Made by a program: the position numbers and the translations under genes. A stretch of DNA of 50,000 bases from Pelagibacteraceae bacterium AG-325-J13 (GTDB lineage Bacteria > Pseudomonadota > Alphaproteobacteria > Pelagibacterales > Pelagibacteraceae). Numbering within the stretch: position 1 is the first letter of the stretch; every line of letters begins with the position of its first letter. Location: contig QBYL01000002.1 in NCBI GenBank assembly GCA_003282835.1, forward strand, positions 1 through 50,000. Direction: 5' to 3'. Positions 36,037-46,396 of this stretch are shown in pieces. Under the pieces are notes generated by a model. The model was not told the DNA's origin. It saw nothing but the letters and a program-made list of their open reading frames with translations, and searched no databases.

Positions 36037-37420
36037 AAAGATTAAAAAAAATAAAAAATTTAAGTTAATTTCGTTTAAACCTGAAAAAGTTGATTATAGT
36101 AAAGTTCGACACGAAACATCTGTAGATCAGTCAGATAGAAATGTTCCCTACAATTTAAGGCAAAGTGGTCCGACAAAAGTGGAAATGTTAATTTCAACAC
36201 GAGTAAGAAAATCACCATATTGGCATTTATCAATGCAAGCAGGTTGTTGGAGAGCCACAGTTTATAATCGTATTTATCATCCTAGAGGATATGTTAGACC
36301 TGAAAAAGGTGGGGCAATGGTTGAATATGAAGCTATAAAAAAACATGTAACTATGTGGAATGTAGCAGTTGAAAGACAAATTCGAGTAAAAGGACCTGAT
36401 GCAGAAAAATTTACCGATTTTGTAATTACAAGAGATGCCACCAAGATTTCAACAATGAGAGGAAGGTATGTGATTCTTTGCAATTATAAAGGTGGGGTTT
36501 TAAACGATCCAGTTTTATTAAGAGTAGCCGAAGACGAATTTTGGTTTAGTTTATCTGACTCTGATATTGGACTATATTTACAGGGTGTTAATGCGGATAA
36601 AAGATTTAATGTTGAAATAGATGAAATAGACGCATGCCCAGTTCAAATTCAGGGACCTAAATCCAAAGCTCTGATGAAAGATTTGATTGGAGATCAAGTC
36701 GATTTAGATAAAATGCCTTTTTATGGTTTAGCGGAAGCTAAAGTGGGAGGCAGAAGTTGCGTAATATCTCAATCTGGATTTTCAGGAGAAGCTGGGTACG
36801 AAATTTATCTTAGAAATGCTACCCTTTATGCAGAGGATATGTGGAATGCAGTTCTCAAAGCAGGTAAAAAACACAAGTTAATGGTTATAGCACCTGCTCA
36901 TCATAGAAGAATACAGGCAGGAATATTATCTTGGGGTCAAGATATGGATAATGAACACAATCCATTTCAATGTAATTTAGGTTATCAAGTTTCTTTATCT
37001 GGAAAAGGCGAATGGAACAAACAAACAGATTATGTTGGCAAAGAAGCTCTTGAAAAAATGAAGAAACAAATAACGAATAAAGAGAAACCTTATAAACTTC
37101 AACTTGTTGGTTTAGAACTTGGAGGAAAACCAATAGAAGATTATGCAAATGATTTTTGGTTAGTATCAAATGCGACTGGCGGTAAACCCGTGGGTTATAT
37201 TACTTCACCATGGTATCACCCTGAGAAAGGAAAAAATATCGCAATGGGCTATGTTCCTTACGAAGGCAATGTGAATGCAAACGGTTTTCCAACAGGTAAT
37301 TATGGAAAAAAATATAAAGTTCACTTACCAAAAAAATACTCAAGTAAACCTGTTGATGCTGTAGTAGTGCCATTACCTTTTACTCAGTCTTACAATGCAA
37401 ACACTAGAGAAATTAAATAG
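36020..37420 (+). CDS. DmdA/GcvT-like folate-dependent methyltransferase
   Basis: A 466-residue member of the aminomethyltransferase (GcvT) superfamily, longer than glycine-cleavage T protein or DMSP demethylase DmdA (about 370). Shared features are VEYEAIKKHVTMWNVAVERQ, RVKGPDAEKF, a TRDATKISTMRGRY segment, GVLNDPVLLRVAEDEFWFSLSDSD, VQIQGPKSK, and a DmdA-like QAGILSWGQDMDNEHNPFQC near residue 300. The spacing of the last motif is closer to DmdA than to GcvT. It has an extra basic N-terminal tail (PKKSKKIKKNKKFKL). The likely role is moving a methyl group from an S-, N- or O-methyl substrate to THF; the substrate is unknown. Confidence 0.85.
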   Translation: MPKKSKKIKKNKKFKLISFKPEKVDYSKVRHETSVDQSDRNVPYNLRQSGPTKVEMLISTRVRKSPYWHLSMQAGCWRATVYNRIYHPRGYVRPEKGGAMVEYEAIKKHVTMWNVAVERQIRVKGPDAEKFTDFVITRDATKISTMRGRYVILCNYKGGVLNDPVLLRVAEDEFWFSLSDSDIGLYLQGVNADKRFNVEIDEIDACPVQIQGPKSKALMKDLIGDQVDLDKMPFYGLAEAKVGGRSCVISQSGFSGEAGYEIYLRNATLYAEDMWNAVLKAGKKHKLMVIAPAHHRRIQAGILSWGQDMDNEHNPFQCNLGYQVSLSGKGEWNKQTDYVGKEALEKMKKQITNKEKPYKLQLVGLELGGKPIEDYANDFWLVSNATGGKPVGYITSPWYHPEKGKNIAMGYVPYEGNVNANGFPTGNYGKKYKVHLPKKYSSKPVDAVVVPLPFTQSYNANTREIK

Positions 37421-37445
37421 GCCTTTAAATTTCTAATTAAGCCCA

Positions 37446-37892
37446 ATGAGGACCGATAAAGAGATATATAAAATATTTAAACCTCAGCTAACTCCAAAAA
37501 AAATGATGGAACTCGGTGTGTTTGGAGGATCCTATTTTACTGATGGAGATACTAGTGAATTTCCTAAATCTTGGTTTGTAAAAGCCAAAGTTAGTAAAGA
37601 ATTTAATGTAAGTTTAAATCGATTTAAAATAGCTTCTGGTTTATCAAGAAAAGAATGGATAGATAAAGGATGGATTTTTAAGGAAGATCCTCTTGGATGG
37701 TTTCAGTGGTATTGCAGATTTAAGAATGGTCGAAGAATTATTGAAATAGATACTATTCAAATTAAAAGATGGAAAGCTTTTGGCGACCGGCACGGACCAG
37801 CAGTTAAAAAGAATTGTGAACCTGGCGACTTAGAATGTAGAAAAAGACAAAGACAGGCGCTATTGCAGTGGGCTTATGATCCTATCTTTTAA
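37446..37892 (+). CDS. Conserved protein of unknown function (148 aa)
   Basis: A 148-residue soluble protein, rich in aromatic residues: GVFGGSYFTDG (24-34), EFPKSWFVKAKV, then DPLGWFQWYCRF (81-92), GRR, QIKRWKAF (105-112) and a C-terminal CRKRQRQALLQWAYD (131-145). I recall the same motif order in uncharacterised proteins of other bacteria and of fungi and plants. No catalytic motif is recognised; conserved Cys90, C124 and C131, and Arg/Trp clusters, suggest ligand or nucleic-acid binding at most. It is 25 bases after the methyltransferase gene, so a link to that pathway is possible, and it ends exactly beside the secA stop. Confidence 0.75.
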   Translation: MRTDKEIYKIFKPQLTPKKMMELGVFGGSYFTDGDTSEFPKSWFVKAKVSKEFNVSLNRFKIASGLSRKEWIDKGWIFKEDPLGWFQWYCRFKNGRRIIEIDTIQIKRWKAFGDRHGPAVKKNCEPGDLECRKRQRQALLQWAYDPIF

Positions 37893-40451
37893 TTAAATTA
37901 AACCACAACAATGCTTATACTTTTTTTCTGATCCGCACGGGCATTTTTCGTTTCTTCCAATTTTTTTATTCTCTATAATCTTATCTTCTTGTTTAATTTG
38001 TTCCTTTTGATCTGGAGCAGTAAGCACAATATTTAAATTAAGTAAAAATTTAATTACATCGTTCTTAATTTTTTCCAATAACCCTTCAAATAAAGTAAAT
38101 GCTTCTTTTTTAAATTCAGATAAAGGATCTTTTTGTCCATAAGATCTCAGACCTATTACCTGCCTAAGTTGTTCGAGGTACTGTAAATGTGATCTCCAGG
38201 TAAAATCTATAATTTGTAAAAATATTTTTTTTTCTAAAATATTATTTTCTTTCTCTCCAACAATTTTAATTCTATCATTCTTTTTTGATAAGTATGTTTT
38301 TTTTATTTTTTCAGCAAATTGTTGTTTAGATAGTGTCGCCATAGATATTAGCTCTTCGTCACCAATTGCGTTTCCCATCGCGTTTTTAATTGAAGCTAAA
38401 TAAACTTTTTTATCATTTGATGTTTGATAAAGATTTTTTACATTTTCTAGTTTGTTTGCTATTTCTTGTAAAAAATCATCTAAAATTTCATCAATATTTG
38501 TATTTTTTAAAATTTTAAGTCTTTGTGAAAATATTACTTGTCTCTGATCGTTCATCACATCATCGAACTTAATCAATGTTTTTCGAATATCAAAATTTCT
38601 TGTCTCTACCTTCTTTTGTGCCCTTTCCATTGCTTTATTTATCCAAGGATGATCAATTGACTCATTTTCTTTTAAACCAAGTTTTTTAAGCATTCCATCG
38701 ATAGAGTCACCTCCGAAAATTCTCATCAATTCATCTTGAAGACTTATAAAAAATATTGAGCTGCCAGGATCACCTTGTCTACCGGCTCTACCCCTTAATT
38801 GATTATCAATTCTTCTACTTTCATGTCTTTCAGTTCCAACTATAAAAAGACCTCCCAGCTTTTTGACTTTAGACTCATCAATTTTTATTTGATTTTTATC
38901 AGCAACTTGTCCCTCTCCTTCATAGTCTTTGTTGCCTCCTAATTTAATATCTGTGCCTCTACCAGCCATGTTGGTAGCTATGGTAACAGCTCCAATTTTT
39001 CCAGCTTCAGCAATTATTTTTGCTTCCTGTTCATGGTGTTTAGCATTGAGAACATTATGTTTAATATTTTGTCTTTGAAGTAATGAAGATATTTTTTCTG
39101 ACTTTTCAATGCTAGTTGTACCAACCAATACAGGTTGACCTTTATCATTACACTCAATAATTTTATTTGTTATAGCGTTATATTTTTCTGGTTCAGTTCT
39201 AAAAATTTGGTCATTTAAATCTTTTCTTTTCATTTCTTTGTTTGTAGGTATGGAAACTACATTCAGTTTATAAATATCAAAAAATTCTTCTGACTCTGTA
39301 ATAGCCGTACCGGTCATTCCAGATAATTTATCATAAAGTCTAAAATAATTTTGATAAGTAATGGAGGCCAACGTTTGATTTTCCTCCTCGATTTGTACAT
39401 TTTCTTTTGCCTCTAAAGCTTGATGTAATCCATCAGAAAACCTTCTTCCGTCTAAAACTCTTCCTGTAAATTCATCAATAATTTGAACTTTTCCGCTCTT
39501 TACAATGTAGTCAGTATCTTTTCTAAATAATAAATTAGCTTTCAAAGCTTGATTAACATGGTGAACTAAACTTAAGTTTTCAGGATCATAAAAATTATTA
39601 TTTTTAAGTAACTTTTTTTGTAAAGATAATTTTTCAATTTTATCTATTCCAACATCTGTTAAAATTGCATTTCTATTTTTTTCGTCTAATTCAAAATCAT
39701 TTTTATTAAGGTGTTTAATAAATTCATTTGATATAGAATATAAATTAGTTTTATCTTCTAATTTACCAGAAATTATAAGGGGTGTTCTAGACTCATCAAT
39801 TAGAATACTATCCACTTCATCAACAATACAATAGTTGTGATCTCTTTGAACCATGTCTTTAAGCTCATACTTCATATTATCTCGAAGATAATCAAAGCCA
39901 AGTTCATTATTAGTTGCGTATGTTACATCACAGTCATAGTTTTTTTTTCTTAGACCATCTTCTAAATCACTGGTAATACATCCTGTAGTAATACCTAAAA
40001 AATTGTAGATTTTTCCCATCCATTCGGAGTCTCTTTTCGCTAAATAATCATTTACAGTTACAATGTGCACTCCTTTACCTCTCAATGAATTTAGATATGC
40101 TGGAAGAGTAGAAACTAACGTTTTACCTTCACCAGTTTTCATCTCTGTGATTTTACCCTGGTGCAAAATAATCCCTCCGGCCAATTGAACGTCGTAATGT
40201 CTTTCACCTAATGTTCTTCTTGCAGCTTCTCTAACAAGGGAAAAGCTCTCTGGTATTACCTTGTCTATAGATCTGCCCTCTTTTAATGATCGTTTTAGGT
40301 TTTGTGTTCTCTCTTTAAACTCTCCATCAGACAGTAGTTTTATCGATTCTTCCTTATTATTTATCGCAGAAACTAGTTCTTTTGTTTTATCTAATTCTTG
40401 TTGATTAGAACTTTTAAATATTTTACTAAAAGTTCTTGTAAATATATTCAT
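37893..40451 (-). CDS. secA: Preprotein translocase ATPase SecA
   Basis: Motor of Sec export, 852 residues. Walker A is MKTGEGKTLVSTL (about residues 103-115), the DEAD-like box is IVDEVDSILIDESRTPL, and motif VI is QLRGRAGRQGDPG. The preprotein cross-linking and helical scaffold domains follow. The C-terminus has the zinc/SecB-binding CPCGSEKKYKHCCG. Divergent from argJ with 44 bp between the starts, an order common in alphaproteobacteria. It converges on the 148-residue gene with no bases between stops. Confidence 0.98.
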   Translation of the reverse strand: MNIFTRTFSKIFKSSNQQELDKTKELVSAINNKEESIKLLSDGEFKERTQNLKRSLKEGRSIDKVIPESFSLVREAARRTLGERHYDVQLAGGIILHQGKITEMKTGEGKTLVSTLPAYLNSLRGKGVHIVTVNDYLAKRDSEWMGKIYNFLGITTGCITSDLEDGLRKKNYDCDVTYATNNELGFDYLRDNMKYELKDMVQRDHNYCIVDEVDSILIDESRTPLIISGKLEDKTNLYSISNEFIKHLNKNDFELDEKNRNAILTDVGIDKIEKLSLQKKLLKNNNFYDPENLSLVHHVNQALKANLLFRKDTDYIVKSGKVQIIDEFTGRVLDGRRFSDGLHQALEAKENVQIEEENQTLASITYQNYFRLYDKLSGMTGTAITESEEFFDIYKLNVVSIPTNKEMKRKDLNDQIFRTEPEKYNAITNKIIECNDKGQPVLVGTTSIEKSEKISSLLQRQNIKHNVLNAKHHEQEAKIIAEAGKIGAVTIATNMAGRGTDIKLGGNKDYEGEGQVADKNQIKIDESKVKKLGGLFIVGTERHESRRIDNQLRGRAGRQGDPGSSIFFISLQDELMRIFGGDSIDGMLKKLGLKENESIDHPWINKAMERAQKKVETRNFDIRKTLIKFDDVMNDQRQVIFSQRLKILKNTNIDEILDDFLQEIANKLENVKNLYQTSNDKKVYLASIKNAMGNAIGDEELISMATLSKQQFAEKIKKTYLSKKNDRIKIVGEKENNILEKKIFLQIIDFTWRSHLQYLEQLRQVIGLRSYGQKDPLSEFKKEAFTLFEGLLEKIKNDVIKFLLNLNIVLTAPDQKEQIKQEDKIIENKKIGRNEKCPCGSEKKYKHCCGLI

Positions 40452-40495
40452 TATACTTCTATATATGTATTTATAATCTAAATTAAATAGTAATT

Positions 40496-41800
40496 ATGAC
40501 GATAAATTTAAAAAATTTTCTTAACAACAAAAACAAAATGTCGAAAATGGGTGAGTTTCAAACACTTAAACAAATTGAAGGTCTCGAAATGTCATCAATA
40601 TCAGCAGATTTATATGGTAATGGCAGAGATGATTTGACACTTTTCTATTTTAGCAAGGGAGCAAATTATGCAACGGTAGCTACAACAAACACTATAACCT
40701 CAGAGTCTATTTTGTGGAACAATAGTTCTCATAAAAAATTAATTAAAGGATTGCTAGTAAATACTAAGAATGCGAATACCTTCACAGGAAAACAAGGAAA
40801 AGAAAGTTTAGATATTTTAGCTAAAAATTTGTCAAGAATATTAACAATTAGAGAGTCAAAATCAGAAGGTGGAACGTCTGAAACTGTTAAAATTAAAGAT
40901 TTAATTTTCGCGTCTACTGGAGTAATTGGAGAACAGTTTCCAGTTGAAAAAATAAAAGATACCCTACCAGATCTTGTTGAAAAATTAAAAAGTCAGCATA
41001 ATAAATTATTTTGGTTAAAAGTTGCATCTGGAATGATGACGACTGATACAAAACCAAAATTAGCTTACGAAGAAATTATTGTAAACGATGAATTAATTAA
41101 AATTTGTGGAATAGCAAAGGGATCAGGGATGATTGCTCCAAATTTAGCAACGATGTTATCTTTTATTTTTACTAATGCTGATATCAATTCTAATTTGCTT
41201 AAGTCTCTTTTGAAAAGAGCAGTGGCAAATTCTTTTAACGCAATTACAGTTGATAGCGATCAATCAACTAATGATATGGTTTCAATTTTTTCAACGAGGG
41301 ATTTAAAGATAGGGCAAAATCTTTCCTTAAATGATAAAGTCATTCAAAAATTTGAATTAGCTTTAAAAAAGTTATGTTTAAACCTAGCTAAACAAGTTGT
41401 TGTTGATGGTGAGGGAGCAAAAAAATTTTTAACAGTTAAAGTAATAAATGCAAAATCTTTAGGTAGCGCTAAGAAAATTGCATTTTCTATCGCTAATTCT
41501 CCCCTTGTTAAAACAGCAGTAGCAGGTGAAGATCCAAACTGGGGAAGAGTTGTAATGGGTATTGGAAAGTCTGGCGAAGCTATAGATTTGAAAAAGTTAA
41601 GAATTAAATTTGGAGATTTTATTGTAGCTGAAAATGGAAAAATTTCAGATAGTTATAATGAGGAAAAATTAAAAACTTACATGCAATGGGACTCAATAGT
41701 AGTTGAAGTTAATTTGAAATTAGGCAATGATGCATTTGAGTGTTACACTTGTGACTTTACTCATGACTATATTGATATTAATGCTGATTATAGAAATTAA
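40496..41800 (+). CDS. argJ: Bifunctional ornithine acetyltransferase / N-acetylglutamate synthase
   Basis: Recycles the acetyl group in arginine synthesis; 434 residues. The self-cleavage site is in KGSGMIAPNLATMLSFIFTNA, before the Thr of ATML. Further family features are FASTGVIGEQFP, DSDQSTNDM and AGEDPNWGRVVMGIGKSGE, and the C-terminal DFTHDYIDINADYRN. With argB in this window it indicates the cyclic acetyl pathway. DUF1178 starts five bases after its stop. Confidence 0.96.
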   Translation: MTINLKNFLNNKNKMSKMGEFQTLKQIEGLEMSSISADLYGNGRDDLTLFYFSKGANYATVATTNTITSESILWNNSSHKKLIKGLLVNTKNANTFTGKQGKESLDILAKNLSRILTIRESKSEGGTSETVKIKDLIFASTGVIGEQFPVEKIKDTLPDLVEKLKSQHNKLFWLKVASGMMTTDTKPKLAYEEIIVNDELIKICGIAKGSGMIAPNLATMLSFIFTNADINSNLLKSLLKRAVANSFNAITVDSDQSTNDMVSIFSTRDLKIGQNLSLNDKVIQKFELALKKLCLNLAKQVVVDGEGAKKFLTVKVINAKSLGSAKKIAFSIANSPLVKTAVAGEDPNWGRVVMGIGKSGEAIDLKKLRIKFGDFIVAENGKISDSYNEEKLKTYMQWDSIVVEVNLKLGNDAFECYTCDFTHDYIDINADYRN

Positions 41801-41805
41801 TAATA

Positions 41806-42228
41806 ATGATTAAATATAATTTAAAATGCAATCACGAACATGAATTTGAAAGTTGGTTTTCAGATTCCAATGAATTTGAAAAGTTAAAAAAGAAAAAATT
41901 ACTCGAGTGTATTTATTGTTCATCTACAGATATTCAAAAATCTATAATGTCTCCAATGGTAACGAGCACTAATATCACTAAAGAAAGTCTTGAAAAAATT
42001 GACAATAGAAAAATTAAAGAAAAAAATAATCTTATAAAATTAAGAAAATATGTTGAAAAAAATTTTGAATTTGTTGGTGATAATTTTGCAGGAAAGGTCA
42101 GAGATGTTTATTATAATAAAGAAAAAAATAAAGCTATTTATGGTACTGCAACCCCTGAGGAAAGAAAAGAATTAGCCGACGAAGGAATTGATCTTTTAAG
42201 TATACCTTGGGTAAGTAAAGACAATTAA
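41806..42228 (+). CDS. DUF1178 family protein
   Basis: A 140-residue protein of unknown function, frequent next to argJ or a carbon-nitrogen hydrolase in alphaproteobacteria. The N-terminus has a zinc-ribbon-like pair: MIKYNLKCNHEHEFESWFSDS (Cys8) and LLECIYCSS (Cys44 and Cys47 region). The C-terminus has the GTATPEERKELADEGIDLLSIPW stretch typical of the family. It overlaps the 3' end of ubiG on the opposite strand by four bases. Confidence 0.9.
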   Translation: MIKYNLKCNHEHEFESWFSDSNEFEKLKKKKLLECIYCSSTDIQKSIMSPMVTSTNITKESLEKIDNRKIKEKNNLIKLRKYVEKNFEFVGDNFAGKVRDVYYNKEKNKAIYGTATPEERKELADEGIDLLSIPWVSKDN

Positions 42229-42950
42229 TTCTTTGAACTACAAATAATGTAATTTACAGACAAATTTTCAGATTTTTTCCATTTTCTCAAAATAGGATTA
42301 AATTCTAATCCTTTAATATCTACGAATGTGAAACTAATATCAGATAATTTTTTTTGTAGTTCTTCAGGTTTAACAAATTTATTCCAGTCGTGAGTACCTA
42401 TAGGTAGCCATCTTAAGATATATTCAGCTCCTATAATTGCTTTAATATAGGATGAAAATGTTCTATTTATTGTGGCAGTAAACATTAATCCATCTTTCTT
42501 TAATAAGTTGAAGCAAGAGTGAAGATATAAATCTATATTGTCAACATGTTCGACAATTTCTAAATTTAATATTATATCAAATTTTTCTTTCTCCATAAGC
42601 TGTTCAGGTGATTTGTTAATATAATTAATTTCAAGATTATTTTTTTTACTATGAACTGAAGCAACTTTTATATTTTTTTCTGAAGCATCAATACCAGTCA
42701 CACTAGCACCTAAGTTTGCCATTGGTTCACTAATCAATCCTCCTCCACATCCAATGTCTAGTATTTTAAGCTTTTTTAAAAATTGCTTATCATTACGATC
42801 TATTTTGAAATGTTTCGAAATTTCTTCTAAGATATAATCAATCCTAATAGGGTTAAACATATGCAAAGGTTTAAATTTACCATTAACATCCCACCATTCA
42901 TCTGCTAGATTTGAAAACTTTTGAATTTCGTCTTTATTTATTGTACTCAT
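42225..42950 (-). CDS. ubiG: Ubiquinone biosynthesis O-methyltransferase
   Basis: SAM-dependent methyltransferase for both O-methylation steps of ubiquinone synthesis; 241 residues. The N-terminal FSNLADEWWDVNGKFKPLHMFNPIR is the UbiG signature, and the SAM motif I is LDIGCGGGLISEPMANLGASV (about 67-87, written here in two overlapping parts in the protein). FVKPEEL and GTHDWNKF follow. It is divergent from lysC across 61 AT-rich bases, a typical alphaproteobacterial pairing. Confidence 0.96.
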   Translation of the reverse strand: MSTINKDEIQKFSNLADEWWDVNGKFKPLHMFNPIRIDYILEEISKHFKIDRNDKQFLKKLKILDIGCGGGLISEPMANLGASVTGIDASEKNIKVASVHSKKNNLEINYINKSPEQLMEKEKFDIILNLEIVEHVDNIDLYLHSCFNLLKKDGLMFTATINRTFSSYIKAIIGAEYILRWLPIGTHDWNKFVKPEELQKKLSDISFTFVDIKGLEFNPILRKWKKSENLSVNYIICSSKN

Positions 42951-43011
42951 ATAATTTAAAAATATTAATAATACATTATAAAACTCAATTTATATTATAT
43001 AAAATCTATTA

Positions 43012-44223
43012 ATGGCAAAAAAAATATTAAAATTTGGTGGCACTTCTGTTGGTTCTATTGAGAGAATTCAACATGTGGCAAAAATAATTAAAAAAGAACA
43101 TGCTGCTAATAACGAAATCATAGCAGTTGTTTCTGCAATGTCAGGCAAGACCAATGAACTATTAAAGTATTCTGAGGATGTCTCTAAAAATTTTGACAAA
43201 AGAGAACTTGATGTACTTTTATCCTCAGGCGAACAAGTGACTAGTGCTCTTCTGGCGGGTGCCTTAATTGAATTAGGCATAAAAGCAAAATCCTGGTTAA
43301 ATTGGCAAATACCAATTTTAACAGAAGGTGATCACTCTAATGCAAGAATTATTAATATGAATATTGTTAAGATTAATAATTTCCTATCAGAGAATGGAGT
43401 TGTAATAATTCCAGGATTTCAAGGAATTTCTAAAGAAGGCAACATAACCACTATTGGTAGAGGTGGTTCCGATGCTACAGCAGTGGCTGTTGCTAAGATA
43501 TTAAATGCAGACTCGTGTGAAATTTATACAGACGTAGATGGAGTTTTTTCTACAGATCCAAATAAAATACCATTAGCAAAAAAAATAGATAAAATTTCCT
43601 ATAACGAAATGCTTGAGCTATCGTCTTTAGGTGCCAAAGTTATGCAGTCTTCAGCAGTTCAAACAGCAATGATGTATAATATACCGCTTGAGGTAAAATC
43701 AACTTTCACAGATAGAGTTGGCACTAAAATATTTGATCAAGAAAATATTGATTATACAAAAAGTGTTACTGGAGTTGCCTACTCTAAAGATGATGCTAAA
43801 ATTACTTTAGTTGGAGTAAAAGACAAACCTGGAGTAGCCGCTAGTATATTTGAACCATTAAGTAAAAATAATGTTAATGTGGACATGGTAATACAAAATA
43901 TATCTTCTGATCAAAAAACAACTGATTTAACGTTCACAGTCAAAAGAACTGATCTATCAAAAGCTATTGAATTAATTAAAAGCAATAAAAAGATAGAGTA
44001 TTTAAATATGCATCATAAAGATCAAGTTTCGAAAGTTTCAATTGTAGGTGCTGGAATGGTTTCTACTCCAGGGATAACTTTTAAAATGTTTAAAGGTTTA
44101 GCTGAAGAAAAAATTAACATTTTAGCCATATCTACCTCAGAAATTAAACTATCGGTTATTATTGATGAAGATGATACATTAAATGCTGTAAAAAAATTAC
44201 ATACAGTGTTTAATTTGGATTAA
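43012..44223 (+). CDS. lysC: Aspartate kinase
   Basis: First enzyme of the aspartate family, feeding lysine/DAP, threonine and methionine; 403 residues. The catalytic KFGGTSVGS (residues 5-13), the GRGGSDATA motif and [12 protein letters not shown] are intact. Two C-terminal ACT domains (about 265-330 and 345-403) indicate feedback control by amino acids. It opens a five-gene + strand unit; ispG starts two bases after its stop. The 61-bp spacer before it holds TATATTATATAAAATC, a plausible -10 region. Confidence 0.97.
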   Translation: MAKKILKFGGTSVGSIERIQHVAKIIKKEHAANNEIIAVVSAMSGKTNELLKYSEDVSKNFDKRELDVLLSSGEQVTSALLAGALIELGIKAKSWLNWQIPILTEGDHSNARIINMNIVKINNFLSENGVVIIPGFQGISKEGNITTIGRGGSDATAVAVAKILNADSCEIYTDVDGVFSTDPNKIPLAKKIDKISYNEMLELSSLGAKVMQSSAVQTAMMYNIPLEVKSTFTDRVGTKIFDQENIDYTKSVTGVAYSKDDAKITLVGVKDKPGVAASIFEPLSKNNVNVDMVIQNISSDQKTTDLTFTVKRTDLSKAIELIKSNKKIEYLNMHHKDQVSKVSIVGAGMVSTPGITFKMFKGLAEEKINILAISTSEIKLSVIIDEDDTLNAVKKLHTVFNLD

Positions 44224-44225
44224 AA

Positions 44226-45320
44226 ATGGAAGTTCGACCACATAGAAAGATATCAAGAAAAAAAACAAAAAAAATTAAAGTTGGAACTGTTTTTGTAGGA
44301 GGAGACTCAGCAATAACGGTTCAGTCAATGACAAATACACTTACTACAGACATTAAAGCTACAATAAATCAAGTTCATGATTTAGAAGAAGCCGGCGCAG
44401 ATATTGTGAGAATTTCATGTCCTGATGAAGACTCAACAAAATCGTTAAAAGAAATAGTTAAAGAGGTCAAAACTCCAATAGTTGCAGATATTCATTTCCA
44501 TTACAAACGAGCAATTGAAGCTGCGGAAATGGGAGCTAGCTGTCTAAGAATCAACCCAGGGAATATAGGATCAAGAGATAGAGTTCTTGAAGTTGTTAAA
44601 GCAGCAAAAGATAACGACTGCTCGATAAGGATAGGTGTTAACGCAGGATCATTGAACAAAAAATTACTTGAAAAATATAAAGAACCATGTCCAGAAGCTC
44701 TAGTAGAAAGCGCTTTAAATAACATAAAACTTCTAGAAGACAATGATTTTTTTAATTTCAAAATAAGTGTTAAGTCATCAGATGTTTTTCTGACAGTAAA
44801 ATCATATAAAAAATTATCTGAAGTGTGTGATTACCCTTTACATCTCGGTGTTACCGAAGCAGGAGGTTTATTATCTGGAAGTATTAGGTCTTCTATAGGA
44901 ATAGGCCAGCTATTGATGCAAGGTATTGGAGATACAATAAGAGTATCTCTTTCTTCAGACCCAACTGACGAAATTAAATCTGGCTTTGAAATATTAAAAT
45001 CACTAGGACTACGATCAAGAGGAGTTAATATCATTTCATGTCCTTCATGTGCAAGACAAGCGTTTCCAGTTATAGAGACTGTAAAAAAACTTGAAGAAAA
45101 ATTATCACATATTAAGAAACCGATTACATTATCAATAATTGGGTGTGTGGTGAACGGTCCAGGCGAAGCTTCTCAAACTGAAATTGGATTAACGGGCGGT
45201 GGTCAAGATAATAACTTATTATATATTTCAGGAATTCCACACAAAAGAGTAGCTAGCGCAGAAATCATAGATAAAGTTGTTCAGCTTGTAGAAAATAAAG
45301 TAAATAGTAAAAAACTTTAA
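44226..45320 (+). CDS. ispG: 4-hydroxy-3-methylbut-2-enyl diphosphate synthase
   Basis: [4Fe-4S] enzyme of the MEP isoprenoid pathway; 364 residues. Visible motifs are [43 protein letters not shown], and the cluster ligands in [11 protein letters not shown] and [12 protein letters not shown]. It sits between lysC and prfA with spacers of two bases on each side; in many other alphaproteobacteria ptsP occupies this position, by memory. Confidence 0.97.
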   Translation: MEVRPHRKISRKKTKKIKVGTVFVGGDSAITVQSMTNTLTTDIKATINQVHDLEEAGADIVRISCPDEDSTKSLKEIVKEVKTPIVADIHFHYKRAIEAAEMGASCLRINPGNIGSRDRVLEVVKAAKDNDCSIRIGVNAGSLNKKLLEKYKEPCPEALVESALNNIKLLEDNDFFNFKISVKSSDVFLTVKSYKKLSEVCDYPLHLGVTEAGGLLSGSIRSSIGIGQLLMQGIGDTIRVSLSSDPTDEIKSGFEILKSLGLRSRGVNIISCPSCARQAFPVIETVKKLEEKLSHIKKPITLSIIGCVVNGPGEASQTEIGLTGGGQDNNLLYISGIPHKRVASAEIIDKVVQLVENKVNSKKL

Positions 45321-45322
45321 CA

Positions 45323-46396
45323 ATGATACCAATAGAAAAAGTGCAAGATTTAATTGCAAGACACGATAATTTAGAGAGAGAACTATCCTCAGGGAATATT
45401 GATCCAAAGCTTTATGCTCAAAAATCTAAAGAGTATTCTAACTTAGGAAATATTATAACAATAGCGAAAAATTATCTTAAATTTGAAAAAGAAAAAAAAG
45501 ATTTAGAACAAATTATTCAAGATAAAGATAGTGATAATGAAATTACAAAAATGGCTGAAAAAGATTTAGATGATTTAAAATTACGTAAACAAAATTACGA
45601 AAGTAAGCTTAAGATATTCCTCCTACCGAAAGATGCAGATGATGATAAAAATGCCATTGTTGAAATAAGAGCAGGTACAGGAGGTCTTGAAGCATCCCTA
45701 TTTTGTTCTGATTTATTTAAGATGTATGAGAAAGTTTGTTCAAAAAAGAAATGGAAATTAGAAATTATTAGCATTTCTAAAAGTGAAGCAGGTGGTTTTA
45801 AAGAGGTTATATTTTCTGTTAGTGGTAACGATATATATTCCTACTTAAAATATGAATCTGGGGTACACAGAGTACAAAGAATTCCAAAAACTGAAACTCA
45901 AGGTAGAGTTCACACTTCAGCAGCTACAGTTGCAGTTCTGCCTGAAGCAGAGGAAGTTGATATACAAATAAAAGAAACTGACTTAAGAATTGATGTATTT
46001 AGAGCTGGCGGTCCGGGAGGACAATCTGTTAATACGACTGATAGTGCGGTTAGGATAACCCATATCCCAACAGGAGTTGTTGTTAGTCAACAAGATGAAA
46101 AATCTCAACATAAAAATAAAGCCAAAGCATTAAAAATTTTGAGATCCAGGGTTTATGAGTCTGAAAAAAGAAAGAAGGATAAAGAAAGATCAGAAAATAG
46201 AAGAAGTCAAATTGGAACTGGCGATAGATCTGAACGAATTAGAACTTATAATTTTCCTCAAGGCAGAATAACGGATCATAGAATTAATTTGACCTTACAT
46301 AAACTAAGTGATTTTTTGAATGGTGAAATTCATGAAGAAATGAATGATGAGTTAAGACTGCAAGAACAAGATTTAAAACTAAAGAATTTAAATTAA
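45323..46396 (+). CDS. prfA: Peptide chain release factor 1
   Basis: Terminates translation at UAA and UAG; 357 residues. The GGQ motif is in [19 protein letters not shown] (near residue 232). The codon-reading PxT tripeptide is PKT in [28 protein letters not shown] in domain 2 is also canonical. Its stop overlaps the ATG of prmC by one base; PrmC methylates the GGQ Gln, so the two are functionally as well as physically coupled. Confidence 0.97.
   Translation: MIPIEKVQDLIARHDNLERELSSGNIDPKLYAQKSKEYSNLGNIITIAKNYLKFEKEKKDLEQIIQDKDSDNEITKMAEKDLDDLKLRKQNYESKLKIFLLPKDADDDKNAIVEIRAGTGGLEASLFCSDLFKMYEKVCSKKKWKLEIISISKSEAGGFKEVIFSVSGNDIYSYLKYESGVHRVQRIPKTETQGRVHTSAATVAVLPEAEEVDIQIKETDLRIDVFRAGGPGGQSVNTTDSAVRITHIPTGVVVSQQDEKSQHKNKAKALKILRSRVYESEKRKKDKERSENRRSQIGTGDRSERIRTYNFPQGRITDHRINLTLHKLSDFLNGEIHEEMNDELRLQEQDLKLKNLN

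Noticed and set aside
36885-37169. 94-codon minus-strand frame inside the methyltransferase gene
   Set aside because: Antisense to a well-supported coding region, with no independent evidence.
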